Source: Symbiodinium natans
Lineage: Eukaryota; Sar; Dinophyceae; Suessiales; Symbiodiniaceae
Direction: 5' to 3'
NCBI GenBank assembly: GCA_905221605.1
Contig: CAJNDS010000905.1
Span: 1-52,987 of the forward strand
DNA: 52,987 nucleotides
Each line of letters begins with the position of its first letter. Position 1 is the first letter of the stretch. The notes under the pieces are model-generated. The model did not search any database. It saw only the letters and a list, made by a program, of their open reading frames with translations, and was not told where the DNA came from. The position numbers and the translations under genes are program-made. Positions 27,396 through 40,542 of this stretch are shown here, piece after piece.

Positions 27396-28000
27396 CCCGC
27401 CAGCAAAGCGAGCTTAAAGGCTCAGTCCAAAGTGCAAAGGCAGGGCCGAATGCCCAGAAAGTCCGAGGTGAACTGTAGCACTCACTTGAGCCAGCCAAGG
27501 CGGCGAAAAAGCCTGGAGGCTACACAACCAGCAAAGCGCAGCGAAAAGGCTCAGCCCAAAGGCAGGGGCGGATGTTCAGAGAGTTGGAGGTGAACAGCAG
27601 CACCTCACTTTGTTATTGCCTTGCAGCACGAGTAGGGGGTTTGGCGCTGAAGAGGTTGGAGAACGAGAAACTGGGCCTACACGGCGCGACACAGGAACTG
27701 AGGCTGGCCAGCAAAGCAAGGTTTGCCAGGCGCAGCGAAAAGGCTCAGTCCAAAGGCAGGCGCCCAGAGAGTCCGAGGTGAACAGCAGTATTTCATTGCA
27801 ATGAAGAGGCTTTAGAACCAGAAACTAGGGCGCGACGTGGGAGACTGAGGCTGGCCAGCAAAGCGAGCTTTACCAGGCGCAGCGAAAAGGCTCAGTCCAA
27901 AGGCAGGGGCGAATGCCCAGACAGACGCTCAAGACAAAAGGAAGAAGTGAAGTGGAGACTGAGGCTGGCCAGCGAAACAAGTTCGATGAGGCGGGAACAG
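27396..28000. repeat. Degenerate GGCTGGCCAGC repeat cluster, unit 2
   Basis: Counterpart of 25359-25990, with motif copies near 27396 (as GGCCCGCCAGC), 27533 (partial), 27702, 27849 and 27963. The partial second copy marks a small internal deletion relative to unit 1. Confidence 0.65.
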
Positions 28001-28065
28001 CTCAGTCCGAGGCGCGCGGACGATGACCTGAGGAGTGCCCGGAGAATGGGGGGACAAAAGCAAAA

Positions 28066-28096
<31 letters not shown>

Positions 28097-28155
28097 CCCC
28101 AAAAAAAACACACACGCACACACACACACACACACAAACACAAAAAAAAACAAAA

Positions 28156-28186
<31 letters not shown>

Positions 28187-28250
28187 AAAAAAAACACACA
28201 CAAACACACACAAACCAAAAAAACAAACACACACAAGCACACACAAGCAC
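28066..28250. repeat. Interrupted CA-rich microsatellite, 185 bp
   Basis: CA runs broken by several A-runs (for example AAAAAAAAACAAAAACAC near 28143-28158). It occupies the same place in unit 2 as the 568-bp tract in unit 1. The two copies therefore diverged in length and purity after the duplication, or one is badly resolved. Confidence 0.95.
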
Positions 28251-28421
28251 ATGCATAGGGGGGGGATAGGGACCCGAAAGGAGCGCCACCAGCTACGCAC
28301 GCCGGCGTCCAGGTGCACACTCGCCTTCCGGGAGCAAGGCACTGTCACCCCACGGGGCAGCAAGCAGGAAGGGAGGAGGTGCTCTTCGGCAGCAGGGAGA
28401 AGCTGCCTTAGTGCCGCCTCC

Positions 28422-28479
28422 GGGGTCCTCCCCCCTTCAAGTGGCTGCGAGCTGCAGAAGGGGCCCGTGGGCCCGGAGG
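28422..28479. other. Unique right end of the insertion
   Basis: 58 bp, very GC-rich, ending GGGCCCGTGGGCCCGGAGG directly before the right target-site duplication. If the element is on the minus strand this is its 5' terminus. Confidence 0.6.
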
Positions 28480-28493
28480 CATGCCTCATACAG
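28480..28493. repeat. Target-site duplication, right copy
   Basis: CATGCCTCATACAG, followed by ATAACAGCAAATCATAGG, which continues the interrupted B monomer with no base lost. Confidence 0.85.
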
Positions 28494-28895
28494 ATAACAG
28501 CAAATCATAGGAAACAAATCGTTTATCTTGCCATACCTCCACAGATACCAGCAAATTACAGGCAATCGTATATCTTGCCATGCCTCACACAGATACCAAC
28601 AAATCACAGGCAACAAATCACACGTCTTGCCAATGCCTCACACAGATACCTGCAGATCACGGGGGCAAAAAATCGTTCATCTCGCATGATACCAGCACAT
28701 CACAGGCAACAAGTCGTGCATCTTGTCATATCTCACACATATACCAGCAAATCACAGGCAGCAAATCATACATCTTACTTACAATGCCTCAAACAGATAC
28801 CAGCACATCATGGGCAACAAAACGTACTCCATACCATGCTTCACAGAGATGCCGTCAATATATCGTGCACCTTGCTATGCCTGACACATACCATA

Positions 28896-28990
28896 GAGGC
28901 CTTCTTCTCTTTTTGAACATGACGAGATCAAGCAATCAATTATTGTTCAAAATTGTTTTTGTTGTTGCTTTTGCTGGTTCATTCTGCGAT
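28896..28990. repeat. T-rich segment, copy 3 (in B5)
   Basis: Same 95-bp segment. It has a private change (GAACATGACGAG where the others have GAACAGGACGAG). Confidence 0.85.
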
Positions 28991-29824
28991 CAAACCACAG
29001 GCAACGAACCGTATTCTTTGCCATACATCACACAGACACTAACAAACCAAAGGCAACAATTCGCACACCTTGCCACGCCTCGCACGGATACCAACAAATC
29101 ACAAGCAACAAGTCGTACATCTCGCCATGCCTCACACAGATACCAGCTAATCACCGGCAACAAAACAGGATGAACATCTTTCCATCATGCCTCACACAGA
29201 TACCAGCAAATCACAGGCAACTAAGCGGATATCTTACCACGCCTCACACTGATTCCAGCAAATCTCAAGCGACGAATCCTATAACTTACCACGCCTCGCG
29301 CAGATACCAGCAAATCGCAGGCAACAAGTCGTACATCTTGCCATGTCTCACACAATTACCAGCAAATCACAGGCAACAAATCGTTCATCTTGCCATGCCT
29401 CACATAGATACCAGCAAATCACATGCAGCAAATCGTGCTTCTTACCGAAGTTCCTACAGACGCCAGCAAATCACCGGCAACAAGCCGTACACATTGCCAT
29501 GCCTCCCACAGATACCAGCAAATCAGAGACAAAAAGTAGTGCATCTTGCCATGTCCCACACAACACAGATACCAGCAAATCACAAGCAGCAAATAGTACA
29601 TCTTATCATGCCTTACACAGATACCCTGGACAACAAATCTTACATCTTACCATGCTTGAAACAGGTACCAGCAAGTCACAGGCAACAAGCGGTACATCTT
29701 TCAATTCCTCACACAGATACCAGCATCAGAGGCAACAAACCGTACATCTTGCCATGCCTCACACAGCTACCAGCGAATCACAAGCAGCAAAGCATACATC
29801 TTGCCATGCCTCACACAGATACCA

Positions 29825-31746
29825 AACCCCTAGAAACGGACAACACCATGACAGACCAAAACCCTAGAAACGGACAACACCGTGACAGACCAAAACCCCT
29901 GAAGCGGACAACACCGCGACAGACCAAAACCCCCAGAAGTAAACAACACCCTGATAGACCACAATCCCTAGAAACGGACGACAGCATGACAGACCAAACC
30001 CCGCAGAAACGGACAACGCCGTGACAGACCAAAACCCTAGAAGCGGACAACACCGTGACAGACCAAAACCCCTGAAGCGGACAACACCGTGACAGACCAA
30101 AACCCCTAGAAGCGGACAACACCATGACAGACCAAAACCCCTCGAAGCGGACAACACCATGACAGACCAAAACCCCTAGAAGCGGACAACGCCGTGACAG
30201 ACCAAAACCCTCAGAAGGGGACATCATCGTGACACACATTCCCCAGAAGCGGACAACGCTGTGACAGACCAAAATACCTAGAAGCGGACAAGACCGTGAC
30301 AGACCACAAACCCTAGAAGCGGACAACACCGTGACAACCCGAAACCCTAGAAGTGGAAACGGACAACACCGTGACAAACCAACTCCCTAGAAGCGGACAA
30401 AACCGTGACAAACCAAAAACCCTGGAAGCGGACAACACCATGACAGACAAAAACCCCCAGAAGCGGGCAACACCGTGACAAACCAAAACCCCCAGAAGCG
30501 GACAGCACCGTGACAGACCAAAAGCCCTAGAAACGGACAACACCGTGACAGACCAAAACCCCTACAAGCGGACAACACCGCGACAAACCAAATCTCCAGA
30601 AGCGGACAGCACCGTGACAGACCAAAACCTCTGGAAGCGGACAACACCGTGACAGACCAAAACCCCAAGAAGCGGACAACACCGTGACATACCAAAACCC
30701 CTAATAAAAACGGACAACACCGTGACAGACCAAAACCCCTAGAAGCGGACAACACCATGACCGACCAAAACCCCTAAAAGTGGACAGCACCGTGACAGAC
30801 CAAATCCGCTAGACGCGAACAACCCCGTGGCAGACCAAAACCCCTAGAAACGGACAACACCGTGACAGACCAAAACCCCTAGAAACGGACAACACCGTGA
30901 CAGACCTAAACCCTACAAGTGAACAACACCGTGATAGACCACAACCCCTAGAAGCGGACAACACCCTGATAGACCAGAATCCCTAGAAACGGACGACAGC
31001 ATGACAGACCAAACCCCGCAGAAACGGACAACACAGTGACAGACCCAAACCCCCAGAAGCGGACAACACCGTGACAGAACCAAACCCCTAGAAGCGGACA
31101 ACACCGTGACAGACCAAAACGCCTAGAAACGGACAACACCGTGACAAACCAAAACCCCTAGAAGCGGACAACACCATGACAGACCAAAACCCCTAGAAAC
31201 GGACAACACCGTGACAAACCAAAACCCCTAGAAGCGGACAACACTGTGACAGACCAAAACCCTCAGAAGTGGACATCATCGTGACAGACATTCCCCAGAA
31301 GCGGAAAACGCTGTAACAGACCAAAAAACCTAGAAGCGGACAACACCGTGACAGACCACAACCCCTAGAAGCGGACAACACCGTGACAACCCGAAACCCC
31401 TAGAAGCCGAAGCGGACAACGCCGTGACAAACCAAAACCCCAGAAGCAGACAACACCGTGACAGACCAAAACCCCTAGAAGCGGACAACACCATGACAGA
31501 CAAAAAGCGGGCAACACCGTGACAGACCAAAACCCCTACAAGCGGACAACACCCTGATAGACCAGAATCCCTAGAAACGGACGACAGCATGACAGACCAA
31601 ACCCCGCAGAAACGGACAACACCGTGACAGACCCAAACCCCCAGAAGCGGACAACACCGTGACAGAACCAAACCCCTAGAAGCGGACAACACCGTGACAG
31701 ACCAAAACGCCTAGAAACGGACAGCACCATGACAAACCAAAACCCC
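29825..31746. repeat. Satellite A block A6
   Basis: About 55 monomers of 35 bp, near-identical to A8 except for the patch at 31554-31722. It ends with junction type I in a variant form, CCCCATGCGTCACTACCAGC, shared with A8. Confidence 0.95.
31554..31722. repeat. Converted patch in A6
   Basis: Here A6 departs from A8 and instead matches 30964-31132 within A6 itself, with about one mismatch. The flanks continue to match A8 on both sides. Net length changes by only 2 bp. A1 and A3 have the A8-type sequence at this site, so A6 is the altered copy. Confidence 0.75.
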
Positions 31747-34597
31747 ATGCGTCACTACCAGCAAATCACAGGCAACAAACAGCACATCTTGCTTTCCCTC
31801 CCACAGATTCCAGCAAATGACAGGCAACTTGCCATGCAAATGACAAGTCACGGATCGTACATCTTGCCATGTATCACACAGATACCAGCAGATCACAAAT
31901 CGTATGTCATATCCTGCTTGACATGATGCTAGAAAATCACAGCAAAAAGTCGTACATCATACCCTGCCTCCCGCAAGCCACAAATCGTACATCTTGCCAT
32001 GCCCTCAGCCAGCCTCAAATCACAGGAAACAAACCGTACTTCTTACCATGCCTCACACACATACCAGCACAGCATAGGCAACACATTGTACATCTTATCC
32101 TGCCTCCCATAGATACCAGCAAATCACAAACAACAAATCGTACTTATTACCAAGCTTCACAGACATACCAGCAAATCACAGGCAACAAATAAGGCACCCC
32201 GACAACAAATCGTACATCTTGCCATGCCTCACACAGAAATCAGTCAATCAGAAGCCACAAATCGTAAGTCTTGCCATGCCTCACACATATACCAGCAAAT
32301 CACAGGCAACAAATCGTACATTCTGCCATGCCTCACACAGATACCAGCGAGTGACAGGCAACAAATCGTTCATCTTGCCATGTCGTACATCTTGCCATGC
32401 ATCACATAGATACCAGCAGATCACAGGCAACAAATCGTACATCAAATCCTGTCTCACACAGATACCAGCAAATCAAAGGTAACAAATCGTACATCTTGCC
32501 ATGCCTTTCACAGATGCCAGCGATTCGCAGACAACAAATCGTACATCTTACCATGTCTCATACAGATACCAGCAAATCACAGACAACAAATCGTACATCT
32601 TACCATGCCTCACGCAGATACCAGGAAATAACAGGCAACAAATCGTACATCTTGCCATGCCTCACACAGATGCCAGCGAATCACAACAACAAATCAGCCA
32701 CCATTAAATCACAGGCAACAAATCGTACATCTTGTCATGCCTCACACAGATGCCAACAAATCACAGGCAACAAATCGTTTATCTTGCCATGCCTCCACAC
32801 ATACCAGCAAATCACAGATCACAGGCAACAAATCGTGTATCCTGCCATGCCTCACACAGATACCAGCAAATGAAAGACAACAAATTGTACAACTTCCCAT
32901 GCTTAACACAGATACCAGCAAAACGCAAGCAACAAATCGTGCATCTTGCCATGCCTCACACAGATATCAGTCAAGCAGAGGAAACAAAGCGAAAATCTTA
33001 CATGCCTCACACAGGTACCAGCAAATCACAGGCAACAAATCCTGCATCTTGCCGTGCCTCACACACAGACCAGCAAAGCACAAACAACAAATCGTATTAG
33101 CTTCACAGATATACCAGCAAATTTCAACAACAAATCAGGCACCAGTAAATCACGGGCAACACATCGTACATGTCGCCTTGCCTCACACATGTACCAGCAA
33201 ATCACCGACAACAAATCGTTCATCTTACCATGCCTCATACAGATAACAGCAAATCACAGGAAACAAATCGTTTATCTTGCCATACCTCCACAGATACCAG
33301 CAAATTACAGGCAATCGTATATCTTGCCATGCCTCACACAGATACCAACAAATCACAGGCAACAAATCACACGTCTTGCCAATACCTCACACAGATACCT
33401 GCAGATCACGGGGGCAAAAAATCGTTCATCTCGCATGATACCAGCAAATCACAGGCAACAAGTCGTGCATCTTATCATGTCTCACACATATACCAGCAAA
33501 TCACAGGCAGCAAATCATACATCTTACTTACAATACCTCCAGCAGATACCAGCACATCATGGGCAACAAAACGTACTCCATACCATGCTTCACAGAGATA
33601 TCGTCAATATATCGTGCACCTTGCTATGCGTGACACATACCATAGGGACCTTCTTCTCTTTTTGAACAGGACGAGATCAAGCAATCAATTATTGTTCAAA
33701 ATTGTTTTTGTTGTTGCTTTTGCTGGTTCATTCTGCGATCAAATCACAGGCAACGAACCATATTCTTTGTCATGCATCACACAGACACTAACAAACCAAA
33801 GGCAACAATTCGCACACCTTGCCACGCCTCGCACGGATACCAACAAATCACAAGCAACAAATCGTACATCTCGCCATGCCTCACACAGATACCAGCTAAT
33901 CACCGGCAACAAAACAGGATGAACATCTTTCCATCATGCCTCACACAGATACCAGCGAATCACAGGCAACTAAGCGTACATCTTGCCACGCCTCACACTG
34001 ATTCCAGCAAATCTCAAGCGACGAATCGTATAACTTACCACGCCTCGCACAGATACCAGCAAATCGCAGGCAACAAGTCGTACATCTTGCCATGTCTCAC
34101 ACAATTACCAGCCAATCACAGGCAACAAATCGTTCATCTTGCCATGCCTCACGCAGATACCAGCAAATCACATGCAGCAAATCGTGCTTCTTACCAAGGT
34201 TGCTACAGATACCAGCAAATCACCGGCAACAAGCCGTACACATTGCCATGCCTCCCACAGATACCAGCAAATCAGAGACAAAAAGTAGTGCATCTTGCCA
34301 TGTCCCACACAACACAGATACCAGAAAATCACAAGCAGCAAATAGTACATCGTATCATGCCTTACACAGATACCCTGGACAACAAATCTTACATCTTACC
34401 ATGCTTCACACAGGTACCAGCAAGTCACAGGCAATAAGTGGTACATCTTTCAATTCCTCACACAGATACCAGCAAATGACAGGCCACATAGCAGCAAATC
34501 AGAGGCAACAAACCGTACATCTTGCCATGCCTCACACAGCTACCAGCGAATCACAGGCAGCAAAGCGTACATCTTGCCACGCCTCACACAGATGCCA
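31747..34597. repeat. Satellite B block B6
   Basis: About 55 monomers of 52 bp, starting at the type I junction. It is near-identical to B8. It carries T-rich segment copy 4 and keeps the 24-bp piece AATGACAGGCCACATAGCAG plus CAAA near 34471. It exits through ACAGATGCCA to AACCCCTAG, a GATGCC variant shared with B8. Confidence 0.95.
33645..33739. repeat. T-rich segment, copy 4 (in B6)
   Basis: Same segment, starting GGGACCTTCTTC rather than GGGGCCTTCTTC. It shares this start with copy 6, its super-repeat partner. Confidence 0.85.
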
Positions 34598-35866
34598 AAC
34601 CCCTAGAAACGGACAACACCATGACAGACCAAAACCCTGGAAACGGACAACACCGTGACAGACCAAAACCCCTAAAGCGGACAACACCGTGACAAACCAA
34701 AACCCTAGAAGCGGACAACACCGTGACAGACCAAAACCCTGGAAGCGGACAACACCGTGACAGACCAAAAACACTAGAAGTGAACAACACCATGATAGAC
34801 CACAACCCCTAGAAGCGAACAACACCATGACAGACCAAAACCCCTAGAAACGGACAACACCGTGACAGACCAAACCCCCAAAGAAGCGGACAACACCATG
34901 ACAGACCAAAACCCCCACAAGCGGACAACACCGCGACAGACCAAAACCCCCAGAAGCGGACAACGCTGTGACAAACCAAAATTCCTAGAAGCGGACAACA
35001 CCGTGACAACCCGAAACCCCTAGAAGCGGAAGCGGACAACACCGTGACAAACCAAAACCCTGGAAGCGGACAACACTGTGACAGACCAAAACCCCCAGAA
35101 GCGGACAACACCATGACAGACAAAAACCCCCAGAAGCGGGCAACAGCGTGACAGACCAAAACCCCTACAAGCGGACAACACCGTGACAAACCATCTCCAG
35201 AAGCGGACAGCACCATGACAGACCAAAACCCCTAGAGACGAACAACACCGTGACAGACCAAAACCCCTAGAAGCGGACAACACCGTGACAGACCAAAACC
35301 CCTAGAAGCGCACAACACCGTGACAGACCAAGACCCCAAGAAGTGGACAATACCGTGACGTACCAAAACCCCTAAAAACGGACAACACCGTGACAGACCA
35401 AAACCCCTAGAAGCGGACAACACCGTGACAGACCAAAACCCTAGAAGTGGACAACACCGTGATGGACCACAACCCCTAGAAGCGGACAACGCCATGACAG
35501 ACCAAAAGCCCTAGAAACGGACAACACCGTGACAGACCAAACCCCTAGAAGCGGACAACACCGTGACAGACCAAAACCTCAGAAGCGGACAACACAGCGA
35601 CAGAACCAAACCCCTAGAAGCGGACAACACCGTGACAGACCAAAACCCCTAGAAACGGACAACACCCTGACACACCAAAACCCCCAGAAGCGGACAACAC
35701 CGTGACAGACCAAAACCCTCAGAAGTGGACATCACCGTGACAGACGTTCCCCAAAAGCGGACAACGCTGCGACAGACCAAACCTTCTAGAAATGGACAAC
35801 ACCGTGACAAACCAAAACCCTAGACGCGAACAACACCGTGACAGACCAAAACCCCTAGAAGCGGAC
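34598..35866. repeat. Satellite A block A7
   Basis: About 36 monomers of 35 bp, the shortest A block together with its twin A9. It ends in the type II junction in the variant form GCGGACACAACCTACTCAC, found only here and at the end of A9. Confidence 0.95.
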
Positions 35867-36680
35867 ACAACCTACTCACAAGCAACGACTCGTATATCGT
35901 AGAATGCCTCATACGGATACCAGCAAATCGCAGGCAACAAATCATACATCTTACCACGCCAGCAAATGACAAAAAAAACAAATCTTGCATCTTAACATGC
36001 TTCACACAGGTAGCAGCAAGTCACAAAAACTACAGGCAACAAACAGGTACATCATACCCTGCCTCACACAGCCAGTCACAAGAAACAAATTGTACATCTT
36101 GCCATGCCTCACGACCAGCAAATCCCAGGCAAAGAACCACACATCTTGCCTTCCCTCCCACAGATTCCAGCAAATGACAGGCAACTTGCCATGCAAATGA
36201 CAAGTCACGGATCGTACATCTTGCCATGCATCACACAGATACCAGCAGATCACAAATCGTACGTCATATCCTGCTTGACATGATGCCAGAAAATCACAGC
36301 AAAAGTCGTACATCATACCCTGCCTCCCACAAGCCACAACTTGTACATCTTGCCATGCACTCAGCCAGCCTCAAATCACAGGAAACTAACCTTACAGCAT
36401 AGGCAACACATTTTACATCTTATCCTGCCTCCCACAGATACCAGCAAATCACAAACAACAAAATCGTACTTATTACCAAGCTTCACAGACATACCAGCAA
36501 AGCACAGACAACAAATATGGCACCAGCAAATCACCTACAACAAATCGTACATCTTGCCATGCCTCACACATATACCAGCAAATCGCAGGCAACACATCGT
36601 ACATCTTGCCATGCCTCATGCAAATACCAGCGATTCACAAATCATAGATCGTACATCTTGCCATGCCCCACACAAATATC

Positions 36681-36992
36681 AGCATGTCACAGGCAACAAA
36701 CCGTACGTCTTGGCACGCCTCATACAGATGCCAGCAAATCACAGGCAACAAATCGTACATCTTACCATGCCTCATACAGATACCAGGAAATAACAGACAA
36801 CAAATCGTACATCTTGCCATGCCTCACACAGATATTAGCATGTCACAGGCAACAAACCGTACGTCTTGGCACGCCTCATACAGATGCCAGCAAATCACAG
36901 GCAACAAATCGTACATCTTACCATGCCTCATACAGATACCAGGAAATAACAGACAACAAATCGTACATCTTGCCATGCCTCACACAGATATT
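36681..36992. repeat. Two tandem 156-bp trimers in B7
   Basis: A run of three B monomers starting AGCATGTCACAGGCAAC is repeated once, at 36681 and 36837. The period is exactly three times 52. The same pair occurs in B9 (47399 and 47555), so it predates the right super-repeat duplication. Confidence 0.9.
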
Positions 36993-37314
36993 AGCAAATC
37001 ACAGACAACAAATCGTTCATCTCACCATGCTGCCAACAATTGCAATGAACAAATCGTATATCTTGCCATGCCTGACACAAATACCAGCAAATCACAGATA
37101 ACAAATCGTACATCTTGCCACGTCTCATAAAGATACCAGCAACTCACAGGCAACAAATCGTACATCTTACCATGCCGCACACAGCAAATCACGGCCAACA
37201 AATCGTTCATCTATCATGCCTCCCACAGCAAATCACAGGACAAACCGTACATCTTGCCATGCCTCACATAGATACCAACGAATCACAGGCAACAAATCGT
37301 ACATCTTACCATGC

Positions 37315-38395
37315 AAATCACAAGTCCCGGATCGTCCATCTTGCCATGCATCATACAGATACCAACAGATCACAGGCAACAAATCGTACATCATATCCTG
37401 CCTCCAGCAAATCAAAGGCAACAAATCGTAAATCTTGCCATGCCTCTCACAGATACCAGCGATTCGCAACAACAAATCGTACATCTTACCATGCCTCATA
37501 CAGATACCAGCAAATCACAGACAACAAATCATACATCTTACCATGCCTCATACACACCAGGAAATGGCAGGCAACAAGTCGTACATCTTGCCATGCCTCA
37601 TACAGATACCAGCAAATCACAGACAACAAATCATACATCTTACCATGCCTCATACACACCAGGAAATGGCAGGCAACAAGTCGTACATCTTGCCATGCCT
37701 CACACAGATGCCAGCGAATCACAACAACAAATCAGCCACCATTGATTCATAGGCAACAAATTCTGTATCTTGCCATGCCTCACAGAGATACCAGTAAATG
37801 AAAGAAAACAAATTGTACAACTTACCATGCTTCACACGGATACCAGCAACACGCAAGCAACAAATCGTGCATCTTGCCATGCCTCACACAGATATCAGTC
37901 AAGAGTCAAGCAGAGGAAACAAACAGTAAATCTTACCATGCTTCACACAGGTACCAGCAAATCACAGGCAACAAATCCTACATCTTGCCGTGCCTCACAC
38001 ATCTTGCCGTGCCTCACACACATACCAGCAAATCACAAACAACAAATCGTATTGGCTTCACAGACATAACAGCAAATCACAACAACAAATCAGGCACCAG
38101 TAAATGACGAGCAACACATCGTACATGTCGCCTTGCCTCACACATGTACCAGCAAATCACCGACAACAAATCGTACATCTTACCATGCCTCACACAGATA
38201 ACAGCAAGTCACAGGAAACAAATCGTTTATCTTGCCATGCCTCCACAGAAACCACCAAATTACAGGCAATCGTATATCTCGTCATGCCTCACACAGATAC
38301 CCATAAATCACAGGCAACAAATCACACGTCTTGCCAATGCCTCACACAGATACCTGCAGATCACGGGGGCAATAAATAGTTCATCTCGCATGATG
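37315..38395. repeat. Internal 1-kb duplication of B7, first unit
   Basis: It runs from a CAAGTCCCGGATCGTCC word to the CTCGCATGAT word at about 38386. The B order then jumps back and repeats from CAAGTCACGGATCG. The two units differ by many substitutions, so this duplication is old. Confidence 0.7.
37501..37704. repeat. Two tandem 102-bp dimers in B7
   Basis: A dimer containing CATACACACCAGGAAATGGC is present twice (37501 and 37603) but only once in B9 (near 48221). It was gained in B7 or lost in B9 after the super-repeat formed. Confidence 0.9.
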
Positions 38396-39408
38396 ATTCA
38401 CAAGTCACGGATCGTACATCTTGCCATGTATCACATAGATACCAGCAGATCACAGGCAACAAATCGTACATCATATCCTGCCTCACACAGATACCAGCAA
38501 ATCAAAGGCAACAAATCGTGCATCTTGCCATGCCTTTCACAGATACCAGCGATTCGCAGACAACAAATCGTATAGCTTACCATGCCTCATACAGATACCA
38601 GCAAATCACAGACAACAAATCGTACATCTTGTCATGCCTCACACAGATGCCAGCGAATCACAACAACAAATCAGCCACCATTAAATCACAGGCAACAAAT
38701 CGTACATCTTGTCATGCCTCACACAGATGCCAACAAATCACAGGCAACAAATCGTTTATCTTGCCATGCCTCCACACATACCAGCAAATCACAGGCAACA
38801 AATCGTGTATCCTGCCATGCCTCACACAGATACCAGCAAATGAAAGACAACAAGTTGTACAACTTACCATGCTTCACACGGATACCAGCAAAACGCAATC
38901 AACAAAGCGTGCATCCTGCCGTCCTCCACAGATATCAGTCAAGCAGAGGAAACAAAGCGTAAATCTGACCATGCCTCACACAGGTACCAGCAAATCACAG
39001 GCAACAAATCCTACATCTTGCCGTGCCTCACACACAGACCAGCAAATCACAAACAACAAATCGTATTAGCTTCACAGATATACCAGTAGATTTCAGCAAC
39101 AAATCAGGCACCAGTAAATCACGGGCAACACATCGTACATGTCGCCTTGCCTCACACATGTACCAGCAAATCACCGACAACAAATCGTTCATCTTACCAT
39201 GCCTCATACAGATAACAGCAAATCACAAGAAACAAATCGTTTATCTTGCCATACCTCCACAGATACCAGCAAATTACAGGCAATCGTATATCTTGCCATG
39301 CCTCACACAGATACCAACAAATCACAGGCAACAAATCACACGTCTTGCCAATGCCTCACACAGATACCTGCAGATCACGGGGGCAAAAAATCGTTCATCT
39401 CGCATGAT
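38396..39408. repeat. Internal 1-kb duplication of B7, second unit
   Basis: It repeats the B order of the first unit and ends at the same CTCGCATGAT word near 39399. This unit is closer in sequence to the matching parts of B6 than the first unit is. Confidence 0.7.
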
Positions 39409-39613
39409 ACCAGCACATCACAGGCAACAAGTCGTGCATCTTGTCATGTCTCACACATATACCAGCAAATCACAGGCAGCAAATCATACATCTTACTTAC
39501 AATGCCTCAAACAGATACCAGCACATCATGGGCAACAAAACGTACTCCATACCATGCTTCACAGAGATACCGTCAATATATCGTGCACCTTGCTATGCCT
39601 GACACATACCATA

Positions 39614-39708
39614 GGGGCCTTCTTCTCTTTTTGAACAGGACGAGATCAAGCAATCAATTATTGTCCAAAATTGTTTGTGTTGTTGCTTTTGCTGGTTCAT
39701 TCTGCGAT
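39614..39708. repeat. T-rich segment, copy 5 (in B7)
   Basis: Same segment with two changes shared only with copy 7: TTGTCCAAAATTG for TTGTTCAAAATTG, and TTTGTGTTGTTG for TTTTTGTTGTTG. Confidence 0.85.
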
Positions 39709-40542
39709 CAAATCACAGGCAACGAACCGTATTTTTTGCCATGCATCACACAGACACTAACAAACCAAAGGCAACAATTCGCACACCTTGCCACGCCTCG
39801 CACGGATACCAACAAATCACAAGCAATAAATCGTACATCTCGCCATGCCTCACACAGATACCAGCTAATCACCGGCAACAAAACAGGATGAACATCTTTC
39901 CATCATGCCTCACACAGATACCAGCAAATCACAGGCAACTAAGCGTACATCTTACCACGCCTCACACTGATTCCAGCAAATCTCAAGCGACGAATCGTAT
40001 AACTTACCTCGCCTCGCACAGATACCAGCAAATCGCAGGCAACAAGTCGTACATCTTGCCATGTCTCACACAATTACCAGCCAATCACAAGCAACAAATC
40101 GTTCATCTTGCCATGCCTCACGCAGATACCAGCAAATCACATGCAGCAAATCGTGCTTCTTACCAAGGTTCCTACAGATACCAGCAAATCACCGGCAACA
40201 AGCCGTACACGTTGCCATGCCTCCCACAGATACCAGCAAATCAGAGACAAAAAGTAGTGCATCTTGCCATGTCCCACACAACACAGATACCAGCAAATCA
40301 CAAGCAGCAAATAGTACATCTTATCATGCCTTACACAGATACCCTGGACAACAAATCTTACATCTTACCATGCTTCACACAGGTACCAGCAAGTCACAGG
40401 CAACAAGCGGTACATCTTTCAATTCCTCACACAGATACCAGCATCAGAGGCAACAAACCGTACATCTTGCCATGCCTCACACAGCTACCAGCGAATCACA
40501 AGCAGCAAAGCATACATCTTGCCATGCCTCACACAGATACCA

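Larger units (their letters stand above)
26797..28421. repeat. Insertion internal unit 2 (about 1625 bp)
   Basis: Tandem copy of unit 1, with the same segment order and high similarity (for example the stretches from 27178 and 25142). It has about 60 extra bases near 26857-26930 and lacks about 34 bp present at 25488-25521. Its CA-rich tract is shorter and more interrupted (28066-28250). It ends at GTGCCGCCTCC, after which the sequence is single-copy. Confidence 0.85.
28480..29824. repeat. Satellite B block B5, right part
   Basis: About 26 monomers resuming exactly where the left part stopped. It carries T-rich segment copy 3. Its tail is longer than that of B2 and B4, passing through TTACACAGATACCCTGGACA near 29613. 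It shares the short form GATACCAGCATCAGAGG (near 29716) with B7. It ends ACAGATACCA to AACCCCTAG. Confidence 0.95.
29661..40378. repeat. Right super-repeat, copy 1 (10.7 kb, recent)
   Basis: This copy covers the end of B5, then A6-B6-A7 and most of B7. It aligns almost base for base with 40379-50991. Landmark offsets are 10718, then 10716, 10718, 10722, 10620 and 10613, each step explained by a single small indel. Long stretches show only occasional substitutions, so the duplication is recent, or kept uniform by conversion. The boundary is set where diagnostic variants switch partner. Confidence 0.88.
35867..40542. repeat. Satellite B block B7 (longest B block)
   Basis: About 90 monomers of 52 bp. 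It is long because it holds an internal duplication of about 1 kb (37315-39408), a 156-bp trimer duplication and a 102-bp duplication. It carries T-rich segment copy 5. The end is chimeric: up to about 40378 it matches B9, and from about 40442 it matches B5. Confidence 0.95.
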
